Assembly (NCBI GenBank): GCA_015063125.1
Contig: SUTB01000003.1
Span: 104,494 to 168,493 of the forward strand
Reading direction: 5' to 3'
Length of the DNA stretch: 64,000 nucleotides
Source of the DNA: Thermoplasmata archaeon
GTDB lineage: Archaea; Thermoplasmatota; Thermoplasmata; Methanomassiliicoccales; Methanomethylophilaceae
The translations under genes were made by a program, and so were the position numbers. This document shows positions 34,000 to 44,114 of the stretch, piece by piece. Position 1 is the first letter of the stretch. Every line of letters starts with the position of its first letter. The notes under the pieces were generated by a model that saw only the letters and a list, made by a program, of their open reading frames with translations, was not told the DNA's origin and did no database searches.

Positions 34000-35787
34000 T
34001 CAAATCTCCTTGACCAGTTTCAGTATGTTGTGGTCGCCCTCACGGGTGTAGGTCACGTCGTCGCAGATCTTCTTGACGATCATGATGCCCAGTCCCCCGC
34101 GCTTGCGGTTGTTGAAGTTCTCGACCGGGTCGGGATCCAGATGCTCAAGCGGGTTGAACGGGACCCCCCAGTCTGTTATCGTTATGCTAATCCTGTCGCT
34201 GAACACATCCATGGCGACCTTGATGTCGCCCTTCTCCGGCATCTCTCCGTAAGCGTACATGTCCAGGTTCGCGAATATCTCGGACACCGCGACCTGCATC
34301 TCATTGATGACCTTGGGCTTGCAGCCAGCCTCGGTGAGTATACGCTGCAGGCGGGAAATTATCTTGGAGTGCCCCTCGCTGTCCGCGGACACGGTTATGC
34401 CCTCGTCCTCCTGGACCGAATAGACCTGCTTGTACTCCATGGCCATGATGGTGATGTCATCGCTCTGGACAGCATCCCTGACGAATTGGGAAAGATCGGA
34501 CTTCACGTGATCCACCAGATCCTCCACATTGGCTCCGCCGTGGGAATCCAGGGAGGAGTTGAGCCTGTCCTCTCCGTACATGGTGCCGTTTGGGCCAACG
34601 GCCTCCGTGACACCGTCGGTGTACAGGAAGATCCTGTCCCCGATGTCCATCTTTACGTGCTGCTTGTTGTACCTGATCGCCCTCTTCCTTCCGAAGACGA
34701 AGTCGGGCTTGGCCTCCAGCTTGGTGAACTTGCCGTCCTTCTCGATGAACGGCGGATTATGGCCGGCATCGATGTAGGTTACATCGCCGGTCTTGAGGTC
34801 GAGCACCCCTATCCAGACTGTGACGAAGTACTTCATCACATTGTCGGATGCCTGCTCCCTGTTGGCCTTCTCCATCGCCTTTGCGAGGTCGCCTCCGGCC
34901 TGAACGTTGGATCTTATCAGTGTCCTGGCGGTTGCCATGAACATGGCCGCGGATATGCCCTTTCCAGACACGTCTGCCATGACAATGGCCAGATGGGATT
35001 CGTCGACCATGAAGAAATCGTAGAAGTCCCCTCCGACAGTCTTAGCAGGATACATCCTGGAGGCTATGGAGAACTCCTCCCTGTCGGTGATGTCGGAGGG
35101 CAGCATTCCTGACTGAATCTCCGATGCTATGGTGACATCCTTCTCCACCATCGCCTCCCTGATGGCGGCATCCCTGGATTGCTCCATGTGGTTACGGCCT
35201 ATCTCGGCCAGCCATACCGATAACAGCGAACCGAGTATGAACACCAATGCGGATGGCACGGCGTTGCTGAAGAACTCCTCAGTTATGCTGTCTGCACCGT
35301 AGCCGACGATGGTGTTGTAGGTCGGGGTGTAGCTGACCAGCGTCACATAATTGAGATTGACTATACCCACCAGGTATGTCAGGCACGGGCCGACGAGTAT
35401 CAGGATGCCGCATACCAGCGATGTCGCCAGCGCCAGCTTCCTGTTGTAATACAAACTGCACAGGATGATCGGCAGGAAATACGGCAGGTAATTGTTGTCC
35501 AATATCGTGACGAGTGCGGTACATGTCACCATCACCGCGGACATCAGGACGTACCTGAGCCACCGTGCCTCGCCTTTGTAGACCAGGTTCAGCACCACAG
35601 CGAATGCACCGACGGCAGAGCACAGAGTCAATGCCTGATATGTCTCCGCATGCTTGTACAGTTCGATGACATCCATGCGGAACAGGATGTAGAAGATCAT
35701 CATCACGATCGACAGCAAGACCACAATGGCGGACACGAGATTGTTGGCCTCGCGGTCCGAGTTCATGCTAAACTCTTGACCGGTCAT
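34000..35787 (-). CDS. Membrane SpoIIE/RsbU phosphatase fused to an RsbW-like ATPase domain
   Basis: 595 aa. The first ~220 residues carry about six or seven membrane segments, probably a sensor. A short coiled linker leads to a PP2C-type SpoIIE domain (from about 235), with the metal aspartates in VGGDFYDFF, VMADVSGKGISAAMF and TYIDAGHNPPF, and DGVTE. The C-terminal ~130 residues form a HATPase fold with the N-box EMQVAVSEIFANL and a G-box GGLGIMIVKKICD. Phosphatase and kinase of a partner-switching circuit are thus on one chain, next to their STAS substrate. The ATG at 35787 has GGAGG at optimal spacing; GTG 35793 overlaps the upstream stop. Confidence 0.85.
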   Translation of the reverse strand: MTGQEFSMNSDREANNLVSAIVVLLSIVMMIFYILFRMDVIELYKHAETYQALTLCSAVGAFAVVLNLVYKGEARWLRYVLMSAVMVTCTALVTILDNNYLPYFLPIILCSLYYNRKLALATSLVCGILILVGPCLTYLVGIVNLNYVTLVSYTPTYNTIVGYGADSITEEFFSNAVPSALVFILGSLLSVWLAEIGRNHMEQSRDAAIREAMVEKDVTIASEIQSGMLPSDITDREEFSIASRMYPAKTVGGDFYDFFMVDESHLAIVMADVSGKGISAAMFMATARTLIRSNVQAGGDLAKAMEKANREQASDNVMKYFVTVWIGVLDLKTGDVTYIDAGHNPPFIEKDGKFTKLEAKPDFVFGRKRAIRYNKQHVKMDIGDRIFLYTDGVTEAVGPNGTMYGEDRLNSSLDSHGGANVEDLVDHVKSDLSQFVRDAVQSDDITIMAMEYKQVYSVQEDEGITVSADSEGHSKIISRLQRILTEAGCKPKVINEMQVAVSEIFANLDMYAYGEMPEKGDIKVAMDVFSDRISITITDWGVPFNPLEHLDPDPVENFNNRKRGGLGIMIVKKICDDVTYTREGDHNILKLVKEI

Positions 35788-35789
35788 GA

Positions 35790-36305
35790 TCACGACCCTC
35801 CTTCAGCATCGTACCCGATGAACAGGGAAGAATTGATCAGATGCAAGGACATCCCGCCAATGATCGAATGATAGATCACCCCATACTCGTCCACATAGTA
35901 GTAGCTCAGCTGGTTTTTGTAGATGTCACACAGCACCGTTCCGTGAAAGGTCTTAATGAGAGAGATGCCACTTACTTCGCATTTGCTTTTCAGCTCCTCG
36001 GAGTTGAACAGGATCTTCGAAAGGAACTCATCCTTTCCGCAAGTCTACGTGATCTCCTGCTCCCCAGCAGCGGTCCTGTTAACCGTCAGGATGTCGCCGT
36101 CCATGTCAGCTATCTCGAATCTGATCTCTGAGCCAAGGGCTTCATTCTTGAATACGTAGAAATCGCCTACGACAAGATCCGTGCGGATCTTGCCGTCATC
36201 GTCCGGGAATACGAACAGCAGAACCGACATGGCGATCAATATTATCACGGCGACCGCCGCGAGCGGCTTGCCTCCCTTCCTGATATCGGGGATCCCTTTC
36301 ATCAT
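35790..36305 (-). CDS. Membrane-anchored protein with in-frame TAG (candidate pyrrolysine codon)
   Basis: Frame of 172 codons from ATG 36305 to TGA 35790-35792, interrupted by one TAG at 36045-36047 (residue 87). The part before TAG has a membrane segment at residues 13-33 (PLAAVAVIILIAMSVLLFVF) and a beta-rich outer region. The part after TAG is protein-like for 84 residues, with strands such as LSYYYVDEYGVIYHSI. The start overlaps the NRPS stop (ATGA). If TAG is read through, the end meets the next gene with no gap; if TAG stops translation, a 250-base hole is left in an otherwise gapless operon. A lysine (AAG) there would be natural. Alternatives are a dead gene or a sequencing error. Confidence 0.7.
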
Positions 36306-39300
36306 TTGAAGAACCTCATGGATTTCAATGCCTTGAACGCTCTGTCGATGTACTGCTCGGAGATGATCGGCCAGGAGAAGCCCAGTCTGTAAAGGGCCTT
36401 GATGGAGTATGTCTCGTCGGCGGCGATGAACCTCCTGGATTCACCGGCGTTTCCAAGATAGCTGATCAGTCCGGAGACGTACTCTCCCTTGGACTCATCC
36501 TTCAAAGCTTCCATGAATCTCTGGTCGAAGACCTTCTTGGAAACGACCTCCACGGGCATGTCGTTGTCCCTCATGACCTTCAGCACGTTGGCCATGTGGA
36601 CCTTATGGCAGTTGTTCACATGGAACACGGTGAACTGGTCGGGGGTCCCTGCGAGGATGACCACGGCCTTGGCAACCATGTCTATGGGTGAGAACTCCAC
36701 CTCGATGTCCATATCGGTGACGGAGAAGAATCCGAGCTTGACATAGGACCTCATCTGCTTCATGAAGGCGTTGGTGTCGAAGTTGATCTGGAATTCACCG
36801 TCGCTGTCACGGCTCATCAGGTTTCCGACACGGATGATCTTCGCCCTGAGGCCGGAGGGTATGGCATCGATCATCGCCTTCTCCGCCATGAACTTGGAGT
36901 GGGCGTACTTGTTCTCCAGGTTCTGCCCGAAGAACAGCTCGTTCTCCTTCATCTTCTTGTCGATGGGAACGCTGCCATTGACGGATTCACCGGCAACGCT
37001 CTCGGTTGAGATCTGGACGAGCATCGCGTTCTTCTTCTTGGCGACGTCTATCAGATTCACGACCCCTCCAACGTTGACCCTGTCTATGGAGTCGTCAGCT
37101 GCGAAGTGCTTCACTATCGCGGCGCAGTTGATGATCGTGTCGAAGTCCAGGTCCTTCACCTTGTCGTAGAGGTCCTTGTCGGTGATGTCGCAGTCCAGGA
37201 CCTTGACCTTCTCGAGGACGCTCTCGTTGAACATTCCTCCGAAGTAGTACATGAACATCGACTTGAGCCTCTCATCGGATGTCTGTCCCTTTCCGCTCCT
37301 CACAAGACAGAACACCTCCTTGACGTTCCTTCTGAGCAGCTCGTAGAGCACGTGCGATCCGAGGTATCCGGTGCATCCGGTGAGCATGATCTTCTTGGGG
37401 CTGTGAGAGCTGATCTCGTCCAGCCTGTCAGCGACGTTGGCTGACAGAGGTCCTTCGTCTGCGACGACCTCTTCCTTCGGTTCCTCGCCTCCGGCTGCGG
37501 GCTCCTGCTTGGTGATGAACCTGGCCAGCTGCTCGGGCGTGGGGTTGTCGAATATGTTCTTGTAGACCAGCGGGAAGCCTGCATTCATGCAGTTCAGCAC
37601 GAGCTTGGATGCGGAGATCGATGTTCCTCCGATCGCGAAGAAGTCGTCGTCCGCATACACCTTCTCCAGCCCTAGGACGGTGGCGAAGATCTCGCACAGC
37701 TTCTTCTCCGCCTCGCTCTTGGGCATCCTGCCCTCCATCCTGGATGAATCTAGAGTGGGTTCGGGCAGCTTGCGCTTGTCCACCTTGCTGTTGACGTTCA
37801 GAGGTATCCTGTCCAGCTGCATCGTGGCGGCAGGCACCATGTAAGGCGGCTTCCTTTCCCCGATGAACCTGTTGAGAGCTTCCACATCGACCTTGCTGTC
37901 TGATACGACATAGGCCGCGATGTACTTTCCGCCGGCCGGAGAATCGAAGGCAGCTACCGTGGCATCCCTGATTCCGGGGAACTCGCGGATTACCTTCTCC
38001 ACTTCTGTAAGTTCGACCCTGAAGCCTCTGACCTTGACCTGGCCGTCGTTCCTTCCGATGCACTCGATCGTACCGTCGGTGAGCCATCTGACGATGTCCC
38101 CGGTGCGGTATGCGCGCGAGTAGTAGGGATCGTTGGTGAACGGGTTCTTGATGAAGACCTCGGAGGTCTTGTCCGGCCTGTTCAGGTATCCTCTGGACAC
38201 CTGCGGTCCGGCCACATAGAGCTCTCCGAGGGAGCCTACGGGAAGGAGATGTCCGTTGCGGTCCACGACGTAGGCCTTGGTGTTGTCCGTGGGCCTTCCG
38301 ATCGGGCACAGCGGATTGTCGTCCTTGACACGGTGGCTTGTAACGTAGACCGATGTCTCCGTAGGACCGTAGATGTTGACGAAATCCACCCACGGGACGG
38401 GGTTCACGGGGACAAGTTTCTCTCCGCCGACCAGGAAATGCTTCAGCGTCTTGCATTTGGTCATGGTGACGAACTGCCTTCCCACCTGGGTGGTCATGAA
38501 TCCGTGGGTGATGCCGTTGTCCACGAAGTAGCGGTCCACCTCGGGCAGGTCGAGGCGCATGTCCTCAGGGATTATATGCAGCTCCCCGCCGTTGCACAGC
38601 GAGGTGAAGATGTCCATCATGTTCGCATCGAAACCGTAGCTGGCGTAGGATGCCGTGCGCATCTTGTTGCTACCCTCCAGGTTCCTGGTGTAGTGGTTGA
38701 TGATGGACTTCACGTTGCCGTTCTCCAGGATGCATCCCTTGGGGGTTCCGGTGGTACCAGAGGTATAGAGGATAGTGAATGCGTCCAGCGGACCGCAGAC
38801 GGTTCCCTTGGGGGTTCCGTCCGGAAGGTCGGCTATCTCGTCCGTGAACAGGACGTCGCCCTGATACTCGTCGATGATTTCCCTGAGCTTGCGGTCGACG
38901 ATGACCAGCTTGGCGCCGGAATCCTTGACCATGAAGTTGAGCCTCTCCTTCGGATAAGAGGGATCCAAAGGCTGGTAGGCCGCTCCGGACCTGATGATTC
39001 CGACCGTCGCGAGTGCTATCCACTCGCTCCTCGGGACCAGGACGGATACGAAGTCCTCCTTGCCTATGCCCTTGGACTCCAGCAGGACGCAGATCTTCCT
39101 CGAGATCTCATCGAGCTGCTTGTAGGTCATCCTGACGTCCTTGTAGGCGATTGAGATGGAATCCGGGGTCTCCTTCATCCACTTCTCTATCATCATGTAC
39201 GGAGGAACTTCCAGATCCTGCTCCGCTCCGGTCTGGTCGAATCCCTCGAGGACCTTTGCGGCCCTGTCGCTCAGGACGGTGACATCGGCCAGCTCGTCCC

Positions 39301-42300
39301 TCTTCAGGAATCCTTCAACGGCGGTGTCGAATGCATCCACCAGACTCTCGACGAATCCGTGGCTGTAGAGTGATTTATCATACTCGCACTCGTAGTGCAG
39401 CTTGCCTTTGACCTCGGAGAGCATGAATGTGATCGGGCTCTTCACCAGATCGGACGAGAGGCGGATCTGCTCAGCGGGTGCTCCGCAGATGGTCTCGAAT
39501 CCGAACATCGCTCCCTGATAGACGAACAGCATATCGGATTTCACACCGAACTCCTTGTTGATCTCGGCGAAGGACATCACGCTGTTCGACATGCTGTCCA
39601 TTAGCTGCTGGGAGATGCCGCGGACGTAGTCCTGCGTCTTGCCCTTGACATGGCAGACCACAGGCATGGTCTTCACCATCATGGCAACGGTCTCCGCGGT
39701 ACGTGAATCGTCCCTTCCGTTGTATACCGTGGCGAAGACGGGATCCTCGGTTCCGCAGAACTTGGAGAGCACGAATCCGAACACGGAGCACATCATTCCG
39801 TTGACGGTGACTCCCTTCTCGCTGCAGTACTTCTGAATCTCCTCTGTGGATGCTCCGTCGGTGACGACGGAACCCAATCCCTTGTCCTTGCTGTAGAGAT
39901 CGGTCCTGGGAAGGATATCGGTCTCGCATCCTCCCAGGAGGTTATCGTAATATGTCTTGGCCTTGTCCAGTGCTTCAGGCGTGCGTGCCTCGTTCTCGGA
40001 CATCACTACCTCGAATCCGCTGAACTTCTCCTTCTCCAGCTCCTCTCCGGCATATGCGCGGGACACGGAGTCCAGGAAGTTGTTCATCGACGTTCCGTCG
40101 GAGATGATGTGATGCATGTCGATGTACAGGTACCTCTCCGACTGCGTCTCCAGAATCCTGAGCCTGAACAGCCTGTCTCCGATGATGTTGTACGGCTTGC
40201 ACAGATTGGATTTGGCCTTCTCCAGGTCGTCGACTTTCTCGACAGGGATATCCGCTACACCGTAGTCCTCCTTGTCCTCTCTGCTCTGCTGGACATCGCC
40301 TGAGGAGTCCAGGAATATCCTGGTGCGGATGAAGCTGTGGGCGTTCACCGCTTTGACCAATGATTCCCTCAGCTTCCCGACGTCGAGGTCCTTTGAGATT
40401 CTGAACAAGAGAGGGATGTTGTAAACGGTGCTGCCGGGGTTGGCGATGCACTCAGCGAATATTCCCTCCTGCGTCTTGGACAGTGCATAGCTGTCCTTCT
40501 GCTCGTAGGTCTTCGAGGGCGACCTAGATCCGATGAGCTTCTCCAGCTTCCTTACGGTGGAATTCTCCTTCAGGTCCTTGATCTGCATGTCCACACCGAA
40601 CTCCTTGAACAGGAGGACGTTCAGTTGGATGGTGGTGATTGAAGTCAGTCCTGCTGCGTACAGGTCCGTGTCCACTCCGAATGCGTCTGTGCCGATCACT
40701 CCTTTGACGATGTCGAATATCTTCTGCTGGACATCGTTCTCGGGCGGAGTCAGGTCCTCGGCCTGGATCTCCGGTTTCGGAAGCTTGCGCTTGTCCACCT
40801 TGCTGTTGACGTTTAGCGGGATAGCATCGATCTGCATGGTGACCGCCGGTACCATGTACGGCGGCTTCCTCTCGGCGATGAACGAGTTGAGCTCGTTCAC
40901 GTCGATCTTGGAATCGGATACCACGTATGCTGCGATGAACTTTCCACCAGAAGGTGCGTCGAAAGCCGCTACCGTCGCATCCTTGATTCCGGGGAACTCG
41001 CGGATGACCTTCTCCACTTCGGTCAGTTCGATCCTGAATCCTCTTACCTTGACCTGTCCGTCGTTCCTGCCGATGTACTCGATAGCTCCGTCCGGCAGCC
41101 ATCTGACGATATCCCCGGTGCGGTATGCACGGCGGTACTTCTGCTCGCTGCAGAACGGATTGACTATGAAGACCTCGGAGGTCTTGTCGGGCCTGTTAAG
41201 ATATCCTCTAGTGACCTGCGGTCCGGCGACGACCAGCTCACCGGGGATTCCCACCGGTAGCTGGCGTCCGTTCTTATCCATGATGTACGCCTTGATGTTG
41301 TCGTTGGGCCTTCCGATGGGGCACAGCGGATTGTCGTCCTTGACCTGCTGGTATGTGACGTATACAGTGGTCTCTGTGGGACCGTAGAGGTTCACGAAGT
41401 CCAGCCACTCCGGCGGGTTGACGGGGACCAGCTTCTCCCCTCCGAGGGAGAAGTGCTTCAGCGTCTTGCATTCCGTCATGGTTACGAACTGCCTTCCCAC
41501 CTGTGTGGTCATGAAAGCATGCGTGATCTGATTCTCCGTGAAATAACGGTCCATCGCCATGATGTCCAGGCGCATCTCCTCTGGTATGATGTAGAGGTGT
41601 GCACCGAAGCAGAGCGTGGTGAAGATGTCCATCATCGATGCGTCGAAACCGTAGCTGGCGTATGTGATCGCACGGCTGTTCTCATCTATCTGGAAATGCC
41701 TCTGGTGATGGTTAAGGAAGGATGTGAGGTTCCTGTTCTCCAGGATGCATCCTTTGGGTGTTCCGGTTGTACCCGAGGTGTAGAGTATGGTGAACGGATC
41801 CTGGGGTTTGTGCTCGTATTCCTCATCCGATGGTTTCAGAGATGGGATCTCGTCGGTGAACAGGACGTCTCCGTTGTACTCATCCAGGATGTCCCTCAGG
41901 GACCTGTCGGCTATGAGGAGCTTCGCTCCGGAGTCCTTGAGCATGAAGTTGAGCCTCTCCTTCGGATAGGACGGGTCCAGGGGCTGGTAGGCGGCTCCCG
42001 CCCTGAGAACTCCGATGGAAGCGGTTACCATGAGCTGTCCTCTGGGGATCAAAATGGAGACGAAGTCCTCCCTTCCGATGCCTTTGGAATGGATGCAGGC
42101 GGCTATCGCGGATGTGACGGAATCCATCTGGCCGTAAGTAATCTGCTCTTCCTTGAACACTGATGCTACGGAGTCGGGAGTCTCCTTCATCCATTTGCGG
42201 ATCATGTCGTAAGGCGTGACGGTGAGGTCCTGATCTACATCGGTCTGATTGAACCCGTCTATGATCTCGGCGGATTCGTCATCCATCAGATCGATCTCGT

Positions 42301-43516
42301 CCAAACACTCCTTCGCCAGTAGCTCCTGGGCAAGCTTGATGTATGCGCGGAGCAGGGCCTTCATCATCCCCTCTGTGTACATGTCCGCGCGGTAGGACAG
42401 GTCGATGACGTAGTCGCCTGTCTTGGAGTCTGCGTCGACGACCTCGAATGTCATCGCTGCGCCGGATACGTATTTCTTGTCATAGATGCGCTGGACGTCG
42501 CCGTCGTAACCTTCCGCGAACTTTAGCTTCGAGACATCCTTCTGGTAGGCCATGGTTATGTCGGCATTCAGGCCGAACTCCTGGGCCAGCTCGATGTAGG
42601 ACATCGAATCGTTCCTGTATGTGCCCTCCAGGCGCTGATATGTCGTGGAGATGATGTCGCGGATAGATCCCTTGGAGATGTCGGTGTAGACCGGGATGGT
42701 CCTCACGAACATGTTGATGGTGTCCTCGTTCTCAGGTCTCCTGCCGTTGTGGACCGATGTGATGAACGAATTGTCCTTGCCGGCCATCCTGGCCGTCAGG
42801 ACACCCATGACGGCGATGAAGAATGCGGTACGGTTGGTGCCGACCTCCTTACGGAGGGAGCGGAACCTCTCCTCGTCGATGTGAAACGGCTGCACGATCC
42901 TCCCCTGAGCGGGTGTGTCTGAATAGACATCCCTGGGCGGAAGGGAGTCGGTCTCTATCCCATCCAGGAAGGAGGCGTAGAACTTCTTCGCCTCTGCCTT
43001 CTCCTCCTCTGTCTTGGAGTCCTCATAGGCCACCTCGTCCTGCATGGTGAACTTCTCTTTCTCCAGGGGCTTTCCCTTGTAAGCGTCGCCCAGGTCCCTT
43101 GCCAGGACCTTGTTCGCGCTGCCGTCGTAGATGAGGTGATGGATATCCATGAAGAGGTAGTTGCCTGAAGGGGTCCTGTAGATCTCGAATCTGGCCAGAG
43201 GGCCTTTCGCAAGGTCGAAGGGCACGACCAGATCGTCCTTGACAGAATCGAACTCCTCGTCGGACATGTCCTTGACGATCGCGTGCACCTCGCAGTCCAG
43301 TTCCTGGACAGGCTGACCGCTGTCATCAGCGAACACCCTGGTCCTCAGTCCGGGATGCGCCTCCACCAGAGCGTCGACGGCCCTGACGAGTCTATCCACG
43401 TCCATATGGTCCGGCATCCTCTCGATGGCGGGGATGTTGTATCTGGTGGAATCGGGGTTCTGAATGCACTCTGCGTAGATCCCGTACTGTACCTTGCTTA
43501 ATCTGAACATGTCCAT
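36302..43516 (-). CDS. Non-ribosomal peptide synthetase, C-A-T-C-A-T-R
   Basis: 2404 aa in two modules plus a release domain. C1 has HHLIYDG (126-132). A1 (about 450-900) has TSGTTGTPKG near 575, YGPTETT near 710 and YRTGDIVRW near 799. T1 carries its phosphopantetheine serine in GLTSITTI near 957. C2 has HHIISDG near 1134. A2 has its TSGTTGTPKG near 1579 and YGPTETS near 1713. T2 has IGGTSISAS near 1960. The terminal thioester reductase (about 2035-2404) has TGCTGYLG and would release an aldehyde or alcohol. Hand-aligned specificity residues are D-A-M-M-S-G-L-V-Y (A1) and D-A-M-M-L-G-I-V-Y (A2), suggesting hydrophobic residues, low confidence. A leading C domain suggests acylation of the first residue. 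Start: ATG 43516; ATG 43609, nearer the TATA-like TTAAATCG, adds 31 residues. Confidence 0.93.
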   Translation of the reverse strand: MDMFRLSKVQYGIYAECIQNPDSTRYNIPAIERMPDHMDVDRLVRAVDALVEAHPGLRTRVFADDSGQPVQELDCEVHAIVKDMSDEEFDSVKDDLVVPFDLAKGPLARFEIYRTPSGNYLFMDIHHLIYDGSANKVLARDLGDAYKGKPLEKEKFTMQDEVAYEDSKTEEEKAEAKKFYASFLDGIETDSLPPRDVYSDTPAQGRIVQPFHIDEERFRSLRKEVGTNRTAFFIAVMGVLTARMAGKDNSFITSVHNGRRPENEDTINMFVRTIPVYTDISKGSIRDIISTTYQRLEGTYRNDSMSYIELAQEFGLNADITMAYQKDVSKLKFAEGYDGDVQRIYDKKYVSGAAMTFEVVDADSKTGDYVIDLSYRADMYTEGMMKALLRAYIKLAQELLAKECLDEIDLMDDESAEIIDGFNQTDVDQDLTVTPYDMIRKWMKETPDSVASVFKEEQITYGQMDSVTSAIAACIHSKGIGREDFVSILIPRGQLMVTASIGVLRAGAAYQPLDPSYPKERLNFMLKDSGAKLLIADRSLRDILDEYNGDVLFTDEIPSLKPSDEEYEHKPQDPFTILYTSGTTGTPKGCILENRNLTSFLNHHQRHFQIDENSRAITYASYGFDASMMDIFTTLCFGAHLYIIPEEMRLDIMAMDRYFTENQITHAFMTTQVGRQFVTMTECKTLKHFSLGGEKLVPVNPPEWLDFVNLYGPTETTVYVTYQQVKDDNPLCPIGRPNDNIKAYIMDKNGRQLPVGIPGELVVAGPQVTRGYLNRPDKTSEVFIVNPFCSEQKYRRAYRTGDIVRWLPDGAIEYIGRNDGQVKVRGFRIELTEVEKVIREFPGIKDATVAAFDAPSGGKFIAAYVVSDSKIDVNELNSFIAERKPPYMVPAVTMQIDAIPLNVNSKVDKRKLPKPEIQAEDLTPPENDVQQKIFDIVKGVIGTDAFGVDTDLYAAGLTSITTIQLNVLLFKEFGVDMQIKDLKENSTVRKLEKLIGSRSPSKTYEQKDSYALSKTQEGIFAECIANPGSTVYNIPLLFRISKDLDVGKLRESLVKAVNAHSFIRTRIFLDSSGDVQQSREDKEDYGVADIPVEKVDDLEKAKSNLCKPYNIIGDRLFRLRILETQSERYLYIDMHHIISDGTSMNNFLDSVSRAYAGEELEKEKFSGFEVVMSENEARTPEALDKAKTYYDNLLGGCETDILPRTDLYSKDKGLGSVVTDGASTEEIQKYCSEKGVTVNGMMCSVFGFVLSKFCGTEDPVFATVYNGRDDSRTAETVAMMVKTMPVVCHVKGKTQDYVRGISQQLMDSMSNSVMSFAEINKEFGVKSDMLFVYQGAMFGFETICGAPAEQIRLSSDLVKSPITFMLSEVKGKLHYECEYDKSLYSHGFVESLVDAFDTAVEGFLKRDELADVTVLSDRAAKVLEGFDQTGAEQDLEVPPYMMIEKWMKETPDSISIAYKDVRMTYKQLDEISRKICVLLESKGIGKEDFVSVLVPRSEWIALATVGIIRSGAAYQPLDPSYPKERLNFMVKDSGAKLVIVDRKLREIIDEYQGDVLFTDEIADLPDGTPKGTVCGPLDAFTILYTSGTTGTPKGCILENGNVKSIINHYTRNLEGSNKMRTASYASYGFDANMMDIFTSLCNGGELHIIPEDMRLDLPEVDRYFVDNGITHGFMTTQVGRQFVTMTKCKTLKHFLVGGEKLVPVNPVPWVDFVNIYGPTETSVYVTSHRVKDDNPLCPIGRPTDNTKAYVVDRNGHLLPVGSLGELYVAGPQVSRGYLNRPDKTSEVFIKNPFTNDPYYSRAYRTGDIVRWLTDGTIECIGRNDGQVKVRGFRVELTEVEKVIREFPGIRDATVAAFDSPAGGKYIAAYVVSDSKVDVEALNRFIGERKPPYMVPAATMQLDRIPLNVNSKVDKRKLPEPTLDSSRMEGRMPKSEAEKKLCEIFATVLGLEKVYADDDFFAIGGTSISASKLVLNCMNAGFPLVYKNIFDNPTPEQLARFITKQEPAAGGEEPKEEVVADEGPLSANVADRLDEISSHSPKKIMLTGCTGYLGSHVLYELLRRNVKEVFCLVRSGKGQTSDERLKSMFMYYFGGMFNESVLEKVKVLDCDITDKDLYDKVKDLDFDTIINCAAIVKHFAADDSIDRVNVGGVVNLIDVAKKKNAMLVQISTESVAGESVNGSVPIDKKMKENELFFGQNLENKYAHSKFMAEKAMIDAIPSGLRAKIIRVGNLMSRDSDGEFQINFDTNAFMKQMRSYVKLGFFSVTDMDIEVEFSPIDMVAKAVVILAGTPDQFTVFHVNNCHKVHMANVLKVMRDNDMPVEVVSKKVFDQRFMEALKDESKGEYVSGLISYLGNAGESRRFIAADETYSIKALYRLGFSWPIISEQYIDRAFKALKSMRFFK

Positions 43517-43697
43517 CACTTCATGTCGCTCGACCAGGGAGGACACTGCCTGTGACGGTCTCTGATACTGAACTACACCATAGCCACGCCGTCCATCACC
43601 CTGGGGCATAAACCTTGCAATGTGATAAGCGTTAATTCGATTTAAGGCCGTTCCCGTTGAGAAACATTAGATACGGTTCTTCCGAGAATATCTTGGA

Positions 43698-43712
43698 CTC
43701 ATTAAATGAGTT
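43698..43712. promoter_or_regulatory. 15-base palindrome upstream of the NRPS gene
   Basis: ACTCATTAAATGAGT, a perfect palindrome about its central base. It lies about 50 bases before the likely NRPS TATA element (minus-strand TTAAATCG near 43642). A candidate operator; no regulator is identified. Confidence 0.35.
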
Positions 43713-43796
43713 AGACCTCTGAATAACATTTAATTCATCGTACAAAAATCGATTAAAGGCGTTTGTTCTGATGTATCCTCTACGAGTCTACGGTTT

Positions 43797-44114
43797 TCAA
43801 CAGACATGGACCATCTCCCTGAGAACATCCTTCGAGAACCTATCATCAGTAAGGCTGCGCCTGGTAATGACGTCGACATCATGGCCGAGAGCCTTAGATA
43901 CATCATCTATGAAACGGACATGATCCCCAATGTCATAATCGTCGTTCACGTCCACAACAAGGTCATAATCGCTGTTTTCATCGAAATCCCCGCGCGCTCT
44001 GGAACCGAAAAGGAAAACACCGGTTATGTTACATCTCTTCGCAATCGGAGAAATGGATCTCCCTAGAGATTCCAGGTCCATTACGTTTGCGATCCTGACA
44101 TCAGTATCTTCCAT
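43797..44114 (-). CDS. MNT-type nucleotidyltransferase
   Basis: 105 aa. A minimal nucleotidyltransferase with GVFLFGSRARGDFDENSDYDLVVDV, containing the GSxARG loop and the paired aspartates of the catalytic site, and a third aspartate in DVDVIT. Such proteins usually work as the AMPylating antitoxin of a HEPN toxin. No HEPN gene is adjacent, so it is either an orphan or part of another system. It lies between the NRPS gene and the exporter gene on the same strand. Confidence 0.85.
   Translation of the reverse strand: MEDTDVRIANVMDLESLGRSISPIAKRCNITGVFLFGSRARGDFDENSDYDLVVDVNDDYDIGDHVRFIDDVSKALGHDVDVITRRSLTDDRFSKDVLREMVHVC

Noticed and set aside
35793..36044. Treating the DNA after the TAG as an ordinary intergenic gap
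   Set aside because: It is open in the same frame for 84 codons, ends exactly at the next start, and the product looks foldable.
38249..39154. Long plus-strand frame inside the NRPS gene
   Set aside because: Antisense shadow of the second adenylation domain.
43797..44114. Complete MNT-HEPN toxin-antitoxin pair
   Set aside because: No HEPN-type gene lies on either side; only the nucleotidyltransferase is seen.
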